A stretch of DNA of 64,000 nucleotides from assembly GCA_001600875.1 (NCBI GenBank), contig BCLD01000002.1, forward strand, positions 1,316,531 to 1,380,530. The letters are read 5' to 3'. The notes beneath the pieces are model-generated. The model searched no databases, had not been told where the DNA came from, and saw only the letters and a program-made list of their open reading frames with translations. This stretch comes from Solicoccozyma terricola. Its lineage: Eukaryota > Basidiomycota > Tremellomycetes > Filobasidiales > Piskurozymaceae. A program made the position numbers and the translations under genes. Shown piece after piece: positions 47,396 through 56,721 of this stretch. Every line of letters begins with the position of its first letter. Position 1 is the stretch's first letter.

Positions 47396-49753
47396 ATGGA
47401 GGCAGGTCTCATCGGGTAGGTCATCCTCAGCCACACACCCTGTACCACTGCTCCTCCCGCTCACAACCACATTCAACCACCCTCCCCTCCTCCCCCCCCC
47501 TCCTTTTTCCACCCTCCCCCACCACACAGAGCGAAGATATCCCTCACTTCGAAATCAGATATTCGGTATCGTGGGACGTTGAATGCAATAGATCCTGTAG
47601 CTAGTACCATTTCATTGGAAAATGGTACGTTGGGCGTTGGTCGTTGGTCGTTGGGGTTTCGGCTCGGGGACTTCTCTTCTGTCTTGCTGGAAAATCGAAT
47701 TGACAAGCCACCCCCCTTCTCCTTTTTTTTTCGATGTTTTTTTTTTTCGATATTTTTTTCGCATTTTTTTTCCTCTTCTTTATTCCCATTCTACTAGTCG
47801 TTTCAATGGGTACGGAAGATCGTAGACCACCAGAGTCGACTATTCCAGGTACAGATACGGTATATGAATTCGTAGTATTTCGGTTAGTCCTTTTTCTCTC
47901 TCTCTCCCCGCTCATACACGTAACCACCTTTCAAAACCACTGACCATAACCCCTCCCCCCTCTCCATTATCTTTTGTTCCTCTTTCCCTCTCCTCTCATC
48001 TCCTCTCCTCTCCTCGGCGAACGATAAAAATAGCGCAGCAGACGTTAAAGATCTAGGTATCGAACAACCACCACCACCACCTAAACAACAAGTTGTATTA
48101 CCTCATGATCCAGCAATCATGAGTGTTGGACAGAATCAACAGGGGGTGACATATCAGGTATGTGTTTGTTTTCGGGTTTGGTGGATATGGGGTGAATGAT
48201 GGGGTTTTGGGAGTGAAGCGAGGGGGATATGCGGGAGAGCGTAGCGAGCAGTACTCTCGTCTTCGTGAGCGTAGCGAGGTATACTCGTCTTCGTGAGCGA
48301 AGCGAGCAATATTCCTCTGTTCTCTTCTGTCTTCCCTACCCCGCTCTTCTCTCTCCCAATCCATCCGAACAACCATTCATTTTCTCCTCTCTCTCTCTTT
48401 GTCTTTTTTCCTCCTCTGTTTTTCTTTTCTTTCTTTTCTTTCAACGATGATGAAGTATTTTTTCGGATGTTAAAAAATCGTACTTGTACGATTAATTGTC
48501 CGAGATGCGCAAAACCCCATGTGGATGATTTCCGTTGCCTTCCTTCTGAGTTGAAAAAAAAGAAAAAAGAGAGAATGGAAAAAAAGAAAACGAAAAAGAG
48601 AAAGAAAGAAGATTGGTGGTGGTGCGACGAGAAGGAAGGGTTGCCTCTTCTTTTCCTTTGTTTTCCTTTTGACCTGATCAAGTCGCTGATTTTGGATGGA
48701 TTCTCATTCTTTGATTAGCAACGTACTCCACAGCAGGCGTATCAGCAACCTCAACAGCAGCAGCAGCAGCAGCAGCAGCAACCACCACCACCACAACAAC
48801 CGCCACAACCGCCACAACCGCCACAACAGCAACAGCAACATCAACACCATCAACACCATCAACACCATCAACAACATCGCTCTCCACAACAACGACAACA
48901 TCAACTTCCACATCCACCTCAACCCACCGCTGGTCCTTCTCAACCCACCGTCCAACCTCCTCCCGTCGCTCGACCACCCGCACCACGTCAACAATCCTCA
49001 TCATCAGATCAACTCTCTACAGCGCTTCAAAACGTCGAAAAAGCGATCGGAGAATTGTCAGTTGGGAATATACATCGTGCCGGCGGTGGTGGACCTGGCG
49101 GAGCTCATGGTAGAAGAGGAAATCAATTCACTTCTACGGGTCAAGGTCTACCTGGATCTTTATCCGCTAAAGCTCCACCGGTTCCTCAAGAGGAATTCGA
49201 TTTCGAAGAGATGAATAAGAAATTTCAAGTATTGAGGGAGGAAATGGATGGTGGGAAATCAGCCAAATCAAAAACGACTATGAGTTCGAGTAAGACTACC
49301 AAGACGAATGGTGTGAACAAGTCGAGAGCTACCATCGTCGCAGAAGAAGATTCAAGTGACGAAGATGACGATGATGATGATGACGCGGGAGGAGTGGTCG
49401 CTGGATCTCCAGGTGCAAGTGTCGCGTACAACAAGCAGAAATCATTCTTCGATTCAATGTCATCAGACGTCATCATTCCATCTCATTCTGCTCCTCCTGG
49501 AACCAACGGGGCATCTTCCTCGTCTCGCGGTGGTCGTGGACGAGGTGGTAGTATGGCGGGTGGCGGTGGTGGATATCATTGGAAGCGATCGGACGAAGCG
49601 GCGGCGAATATGACGACGTTTGGAGAGGCTGGATCGAGTTGGAGGGGTGGGAGAGGTGGGAGAGGTGGAGCGAGGAGAGGAAGGGGTAGGGGTGGTGGTC
49701 ATGATGGACAGAGACAAGGTCAATCGTCGTCGTCTCAAGTGGCACAGTCGTAG
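47396..49753 (+). CDS. SCD6: SCD6/LSM14 mRNP protein
   Basis: Translation repressor and decapping activator of P-bodies. Start MEAGLIG (exon 1). The LSm14 domain continues AKISLTSKSDIRYRGTLNAI, DPVASTISLEN, VVSMGTEDRRPPESTIPGTD, TVYEFVVFR and SADVKDLGIEQ. After a 561-nt intron comes a Gln/Pro/His-rich region (QQPQQQQQ…), then the FDF motif region PQEEFDFEEMNKKFQVLREE. A Ser/Asp stretch follows, then NMTTFGEAGSSWRGGRGG and a C-terminal RGG-rich tail (GGARRGRGRGGGHDGQRQGQ). LSm, FDF and RGG are in the expected order. The 48158-48718 intron carries palindromic array B plus opposing T/C-rich and A/G-rich tracts. Confidence 0.93.
48229..48345 (+). repeat. Palindromic array B, inside SCD6 intron
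   Basis: Three units with ~28-nt period, for example CTTCGTGAGCGAAGCGAG, each followed by a short A/T/C tail. It lies in intron 48158-48718 and is in the same sense as the SCD6 transcript when written with the unit consensus CTTCGCGAGCGAAG. Confidence 0.88.
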
Positions 49754-49978
49754 TGACCACCCTGCTGTCTGAGGGAGGAGAAATCGGAGGCTTGACGAAA
49801 AGATACCAAGAAATGACGAGTTGTTCGATGTGGACCCTTTTACTTTTATTTGTATGGCGGTGCCCGAACACCTTTTATACTATTTACGCGCACAAGCAAA
49901 AGGCAACAAAAGATTATGCAAATGTGATGACCTATGTTTTACACATCTATCAACCGACAAGCACCAGCATCCATCTAT
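49754..49978. other. Convergent 3' region, SCD6 / SQT1
   Basis: 225 bp between stop codons, with TTTTACTTTTATTTG-type sequence. Probably both 3' UTRs; no gene seen. Confidence 0.4.
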
Positions 49979-51848
49979 CTACACTCGCCAGACTAAGACA
50001 GCTCCATCGTCGCCTGCACTGACCACGACATCGCCGTCCTTGGCGACCGCATCCTCCTCCACTCCCCAACCCGTCGGAGCTCTGCCAACCTTGACGTCGT
50101 TGATGACACCAGCGTGACCCTTGTGCTCGCCGATGAGAACACCCGTTCGTGCGTCCCATGTTCGAAGCGATTTGTCGGCTGAGCCGGTCGTGAACAAGTG
50201 ACGGTTGGGTGCCGGGTGGGCGGCGATCGAGGTGATTACATCCTGCACACGACACAAGCGAAATCAGATGATATTATCTAGCAAAGGAAAAGTAGTCAAT
50301 CAACTCACTCCATGCGTCACCTCGGCTCGCACATTACCCGTGGTAACATCCCACACCACAGCTCTTCCATCGGTACTGCAAGAAACGAGCACCAAACCTT
50401 TGGTGCCACTAGCCTCGCCACCCGGTCCAGCCAAACCGAGGATATCCATAAACTGCAAACCTTCGATACTTTCTCCCTGCTTGTGGCCTTTTAGTTGACC
50501 AACGACATGTCCGCCCGGCAAATTGATCACTCGGATTTGCCCGTTCGCGCCACCGATGGCAAGCAGGTTGGAGGAAGGTGCGATATCGAGACAGGTGATA
50601 CCACCTTCACCTTGAGCAGAGAAATAACCGAATTGTGTGGTAGCATTGGGTGCGAGTTTGAGAAGAGGACTTGGAGATCGCGGATCCCAGATACAGAGAG
50701 ACTGGTCGGCGGATGTGGTGATGAGAAGTTTACCTGATGGAGTGAAGAGCCCGGAAGTGACGGTGTCGGTATGGGCGGAAAAGACCTGCATGGTGTTGCC
50801 GGATGGTACTGGGACGTGAACATATTTATTCAGCTGATTGGGCGGAGGCTTGGGTAGGGCGTGCAAAGGACTCACACTGCCACATCCAAACGGTGGAATC
50901 ATTACAACCTGCAGCCAATACAGGACCTTTCGGATGCCAAGCGATCCACTGTCGAGTACGCACCACCACCTCTCGTCAGCCATCGCACGCTCCTTGTTTT
51001 TTTTCTTTTTTGGCATGCCACAATCTCCTTCGTACTCACCGTCACCTCATCCGACGTATCCAGACTCGTCAAGAATTCCCAATTCTGCCATTCACTCCAG
51101 TCACCTTCCTCCGTTGCGGACGCCGATTTCCCTTTAACCCGTCTCCAGACTCGGACCTTGCCATCCATTCCACCCGTAGCAGCCATCTCACCATCGTTCG
51201 AGAACTTGGCGCTGATGACGGAGTCGGTGTGGCCGGTAAGCTGGATAGGCTGGAAGGCAGCGAAGGTGGCGGACGGTGCAGAGGAAGAAGAGAATGGGGA
51301 GAAGATGTATCCCATGTCATCTTCACCGCCAGAGATGGCGAGTGGTGGGTTTGGGAAGAGCGGGTGGAGGGCGACGGCGAAAACTGACGAGGATGGGTTG
51401 TGGTGGACTGGTGGAAGGAAGGTGAATGGAAGTCAGTGACGGTAGACTCAAACGGTAGCTCCAGACCAGTGCCATCGGCTGTGCTCAATCGAGGGAAGGT
51501 GCTCGCAGAGGCCAGAGAGTATAGCTCGCTGCACTCGCCACGAAAGACAGTCCAATGCTCGCTTCGCTCGCGAAGAACATAGAAACAGCTCGATGCGCTC
51601 GCGGACTCACGCGCATGACCCAAACTATTATCCTCCACCGGCTCCTCATCCTCATCCTCCTCTCCTTCCATCCCTTCATCCTCCATCACCATCTCCAACC
51701 CCCCACCCTCCTCGTCATCCTCATCCATCGGCGCATCATCGTCATCTCCAAATTCAATGACCTCTACTATATCGTTAACATCGAATTGTTCCTCCTGTTC
51801 CTGATCTTCAAGCTCTTCCTCGTCTTCCTGGTGATGCGGCTGCGACAT
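49979..51848 (-). CDS. SQT1: SQT1/AAMP WD40 ribosome-assembly protein
   Basis: WD-repeat chaperone-type factor for large-subunit assembly (yeast Sqt1, animal AAMP), acting on ribosomal protein uL16/Rpl10. The N-terminus MSQPHHQEDEEELEDQEQEE is highly acidic and contains VNDIVEVIEFGDDDDAPMDE. WD repeats follow: LTGHTDSVISAKFSNDGEMA with GKVRVW, WIAWHPKGPVLAAGCNDSTV with WMWQ, and FSAHTDTVTSGLFTPSGKLL with SLCIWDP. Next are GGITCLDIAPSSNLLAIGGA, VLVSCSTDGRAVVWDV, DVITSIAAHPAPNRHLF with KSLRTWD, and a last SAGDDGAVLVWRV. The WHPKGPVLAAG block is characteristic of this family. The first intron, 51408-51610 (203 nt), is dominated by palindromic array C. It shares a promoter with UTP22, another ribosome-biogenesis gene. 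Confidence 0.91.
51490..51610 (-). repeat. Palindromic array C, inside SQT1 intron
   Basis: Three units in intron 51408-51610. In transcript sense the array starts at the donor itself: the GTGAGT donor is followed directly by a CCGCGAGCGC unit. It shares the 18-mer AATGCTCGCTTCGCTCGC (plus strand, 51554-51571) with array A. Confidence 0.9.
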
Positions 51849-52121
51849 GGTGCGAGGGGTAAGAGGTGTGTGAGGGAGATGGGTACGGTATGTCGACTTT
51901 TGAATGAATATTATTATCAATCCCGACCGAGTGCTTTCAACATTTATAGGAACTTGATCACGTGACATTCTCGCCACCGTGGGCACGTGACATTCTCGCT
52001 CACATTCTCCCAAATCCGCGGTGCAATCATTCATTTCCATAATTTCCATTTCAACTACTGAAGTCATGAGCCGCCATGAACCATGTCTCCAGGACATTCT
52101 TAACTATCACTCCTTCAAACA
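51849..52121. promoter_or_regulatory. SQT1 / UTP22 bidirectional promoter with duplicated E-box
   Basis: 273 bp between outward-facing start codons of two ribosome-biogenesis genes. A 16-bp direct repeat CACGTGACATTCTCGC occurs at 51959-51974 and 51984-51999, so two CACGTG E-boxes lie 25 bp apart. A third partial ATTCTC follows at ~52003. Confidence 0.75.
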
Positions 52122-55100
52122 ATGCCTTCCATCAAGCGCAAGGCACCTCCAGGGACGGCATCAGCTGGACCAAGTAAGCGCAAGCAGCAGGAGGAGCAGC
52201 AGGAAGTCAAGCACGATAATGCTATGATGAGATTGGCAATGGAGGATGATATGATTGACGGCGATGAGGATGAGGAGGATGAGGATGAGGATGGGGATGA
52301 GGAGGATGAAGATGAGGATGAAGACGATCAAGATCTAGAAGAACTCAACGGATCAGAGTCGGCAGCTTTCCAAGACATTGAAGAGGAACACCCCGAGACC
52401 ACCTCGAAATCCGCCGTCAAAGGAAAAGGCAAAGCAGATAAAAATGGTCTCTTCAAACCTCCTACAGCTGAAGAAATGAGACTGTTGAGATCGAGGGAGG
52501 ATCGTGGTGGGGGTTTCGATACTGGAATGAAGGTGAGCTACTTCTCGACGACTACTCAGCTTCTCAGTTACTGACGAAATCGACTTGCCGTTCCCCTTAG
52601 ATCAACGCTCTTCTCCAAGCGACTCTCCTTCAACCCACATCGGCTACCAAACCGCCTACCAGTCTCACTGCATTCCTAACTTCCTTGCATACCCATCTGT
52701 TGTCTCTTCCCACCTTGCCACCTCTTCCACTGAAAATGGCGATTCAACGCCTCCAACCCGTTAAAATTCCATTCACGTCTCCTTCACCCGTCAACGAGAC
52801 GGAACCGAAATGGAAACTTGGTTGGGAGAAACCAACAGAGGTGTTTGTAGCTGGGAGTTGGGGAGTAGTGGGTGGTTACAAGAGGGAGAAGAAGAAGGTT
52901 GGAGGTAAATGGGAGGTCGGAGTCGGCAAGGTTGATTTAGCAATTTTGATGCCTGATGTGAGTTCGCAGTCTTCTCATTCCCGCCCTAGCCGTATCCCCT
53001 TACTGACCGTTAGCGAATGATTTTCAGGACATGTTCACACCCAAAGATCGTCTTTCCAATAGATATTTCCATAAACGAGCACATTACCTCGCTGTGATTG
53101 CATCTTCTCTGCTTGAGAGGGCCAAGAGTCTTGGTAAGGATGACGTGTGGAAAGGAGTGCAAGTGGAATGGGAATATATGGGCGGCGATGGGAGACGACC
53201 GGTGTTGGTTGTTACATTACCCAAAGGTCAGTCCGTTGTAGTCGGGTGTGACGACAGACATGACTTGCTGATCCCCAAAACGCGTCCGCTCACTCAACAG
53301 ACAAAGCGAAAGGACTAAAATATCGTCATTCTGTTCGATTGATACCTACCATCCGACCTGGATTGTTCCCCGTCCACACTCTTTCTCCAACAAAGGCAAA
53401 TCTTCGTATTCTTTCATCCTCCGATTCATCCGCGGAAGTCTTCTCACCTAGTCCGAGATACAACACCTCCATCCTTCTCGATACCTCTCAACGATCCCAC
53501 CTTCTCGCATGCCACGCTCTTAACAAGTCGTGCCCAGCTTTCAAGTCCGCTCTAGCGCTATGGAGGATATGGGGAGAACAAAGAGGGTTGATGGATCGCA
53601 GTGGAGGGGGGCTCAATGGATGGGGCTGGACAGGTCAGATGGTGCTTGGGATGGCCGTGGAAGGGGGCAATGTGGCAGGAAAGAACGGGGAGATCAAAGC
53701 GAAGAAAGGGCTGGGAAGGGGTTTAACAGAGTGGCAGTTGTTCAAGGCGGGACTTGAGTTTCTGGGTGAGTCGAAGAGAAAACTTTGCGGTAACCGCGTC
53801 AACTACTGAGGTAAATTTTCCGCTCGTTAGCTTCTACCGATTTCAACAAGACGCCGGTGTTCATGAAAGTAGCAGCTGGCATGGAGGCTGTGAGTTGCTG
53901 ACGGAATCCGGTGTTGTGAAACTGCCATTAACGGGAGAAGTTGTTCCTGCAGATCCCTCACAATGAGTTCATTGCCGCCTTTCGAGACGTCTTTGTCGAT
54001 CTTACCGGTACCATTAATATCTGGGCAAACTGGGAGCAAGGAGAGCTACAACTGGTTAGTTGAAACTATTCTTTAGGTTCCTTAGGGCGAATGCTGACAA
54101 TGGTTGATGTTCCCATCCAGCTGCGACATGAAGCTCGAACAACGCTTCTGATGCTTGCTGAATCAACTCACGATCATTTCGATGATGTCTTCTTGAGACC
54201 TCTGCATAGCAGCGCTATGAAGTTCGACGAGGTACTGAGGTGAGCCACATGGTCAAGGTGATTTAGTAGCTGGGACCCAATTAACGAATGGGTTGTTCGC
54301 AGAATTGACATCCGAGAGTATACCGAGCGCAATCCGCCGTCTGATCCAATCGAGCTCCATGAGTGTCCTCTGGCCATGCAAAGGCTCGCAGCGGCCATCG
54401 GTTCAACCCTCAGACGAGGCTTGGGTGATCGTTCACGGCTAGTCACGACGCTCGTCGCGCCGCCACCAAGGTGGACATGTGATAGAGACGGCCCAGCCTT
54501 TTCGATCTATGCCGCTGAGATTGGGCTCCTGTTAGACAAGACCGAGGCGAGTCGAGTTCTCGACCAGGGACCAACATCAGAACAGCCTGAAAAGGCCGCC
54601 GCATTCCGGGACTTCTGGGGCGAAAAGGCGGAACTTCGTCGTTTCAAGGACGGAAGTATCACCGAAAGTGTTATTTGGCAGGTGGCTCGACCAGAGGAAC
54701 GGGCTCTGATTCCTGGCCAGATCGTTTCCTGGTTGTTGAAACGTCACTTCAACCTGAGCGCGACCGCAATCTCATGGTCATCACCAAGCTTGCAAAGACT
54801 GCTCCAGATCCCAGATTCCTCCCATCACCTCAAGATGATTGAAGGCTCGGAAAAGCTTGGTTTCCGCCCAGTCATGGACGCATTCGACAAACTGTACAAG
54901 ACCATCAAGGCTATGGACGACGAGCTACCTCTCAGCATCCTGAACTTCACCCCTACGTCCGAATACCTACGATACTCAAGTACATTTGTTCCTCATCCCT
55001 TCGACCTGGCCAGGGCCGGAGTCGCGCCTACCTGTATTCGCCACCTACCCACGGTCGACGTGATGATGCAGTTTGAGAGCTCCCGAAAGTGGCCAGACGA

Positions 55101-56602
55101 CTTGGTGGCAATTCAAAAGGTCAAGATGGCGTTCATGGAGAAGATGGCGAGATTATTGCAAGACAAGATTGCCGATGTTCGGAGTAACGTCGTGCTCGAA
55201 TCCGGTGCACCTGACATCCAGGACCACGTTTGTCTCGAGGTCATTGTTCCCGAAGGTTTCGCTTACCACTTGCGCATCTACCATGATCGTGAACGGACCC
55301 TGCTGTTGAGGATGGTCGAAGATGACGAATTACCGTCACCGAAGCTTCGCAAGATCGCCCTTGATTGCCTCAAATTACACGCGCGCCGGTTCACTCTACT
55401 ACCTCGACACCACGCGGCCATGGCAACGCTGCATCATATGCACCCCTCGTTCGCTAGTGCGAGTCGTTTGCTTAAGCGTTGGATTTCTTCCCACATGCTG
55501 TCCTCTCACCTGAGGCCCGAATTTACCGAGCTCGTTATGGCAGGCGTATACCTATCGCAAGGTCCTTCGGGTGTACCAACGAGTGCAGGAGCTGCATTCT
55601 ACCGTGCTATTCACCGTTTAGCACATTGGGACTGGAAAGAAGAGCCGATGGTTGTGCCGCTTTATTCATCAACGACAAACAACCACGACAGTGATGGTAC
55701 AGATACGAATGCCGTCGTCATGCCTTCGGACTTGCTAGCCTCTGCCATGTCCCAGTTCGCTGCGGAACGCAAGGCAGATCCGCAGTGCAGTAATGGCGCC
55801 CTCAGGATCGTTACCGAGGAAGACTTGGATGGAACGTCATGGACGATCCTTCATGAATCCGGTAGAGTATTGGCTGGGCGATTGGTAGCACTTGCAGCCG
55901 CCGCATGTGATGCCCTCGAGGCCAACGGGCTGGAGGTTACCAATCCACCCATCGAGGTGAGCTGCAGCAACCGAATTTTCATGTGGCTTTCGCTAACAGT
56001 CGCTCTTGACAGATCTTCTTCAAGACACCCCTTTCGCACTTCGATTTCCTGCTACACCTCAATCCATCGGCGATCTCTCGACTCGACCAGAATCTCGAGG
56101 CTCAAGATGCTACCTTCGCCAAGCAGTGGACAAGTCATGTACGATCTGTCCGTCAGTCTGGTATCAATGATAACGTTGAAGCGGGTCTCAATCCGGCAAG
56201 CGAGTACTTCCGTGATCTTCAGGTGCGGCCTTGATTGTCGTCCGGCTTATCTTGTTTAATTCCGCTGAAACGAGACTCGACCCTCACAGCGATTGTTCGG
56301 CTCAAACGTCCTCCTCTTCTGCGACGACTCGGGAGGAACTGTCATTGGGGGGCTGTGGAATCCATCCATCGCACCTCTGCGCAACTTCAAGCCATTCCTC
56401 GGATACAGCAGCAAGCCTGCTGACAGCGACGGCAAGAAGGTGGGTTGCCGTTGGTACCACGAGCTCATAGACTCCGCTAACTCCGGCTCTGGCTTGCTCC
56501 CAGACTTCGAGTATGGTCGAGGCAGACAAACAGGACATGCTGGATGAGATGGCACGGCTTGGTGCGGGCATCGTAAGCAGAGTTGAGATCCTGCGCGAAT
56601 AG
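52122..56602 (+). CDS. UTP22: UTP22 / nucleolar Nrap protein
   Basis: Structural component of the UTP-C module of the 90S pre-ribosome (Nrap family). Start MPSIKRKAPPGTASAG, then a long acidic tract (DEDEEDEDEDGDEEDEDEDE). Conserved Nrap blocks: VAGSWGVVGGYKR, VGKVDLAILMPD, then DMFTPKDRLSNRYFHKRAHY; next PGLFPVHTLSPTKANLR and LALWRIWGEQRGL. Then comes GWGWTGQMVLGMAVEGGNVA followed by AFRDVFVDLTGTINIWANW. After that are the hallmark FWGEKAELRRFKDGSITESV, the second nucleotidyltransferase-like half with SASRLLKRWISSHMLSSHLR, and finally GSNVLLFCDDSGGTVIGGLW. The last exon ends with AGIVSRVEILRE. Full expected length. It is tail-to-tail with ERG4 (119 bp). Confidence 0.94.
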
Positions 56603-56721
56603 ATGTAAATATATGCATTGTCCATTCATTGTCTTTCATGGTTGAATATGAGACGAGACATCCATGCAGAAATAAATTTCTTCTAGTCACATTGTGTTCG
56701 TTGAGTTCGCATGCATATATC

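Noticed and set aside
48480..48718. ORF in the SCD6 intron with a CxxxCxxC pattern and Lys-rich tail
   Set aside because: It lies between clear splice sites that join SCD6 exons, and most of it is a translated A-rich tract. The cysteine cluster alone is not enough.
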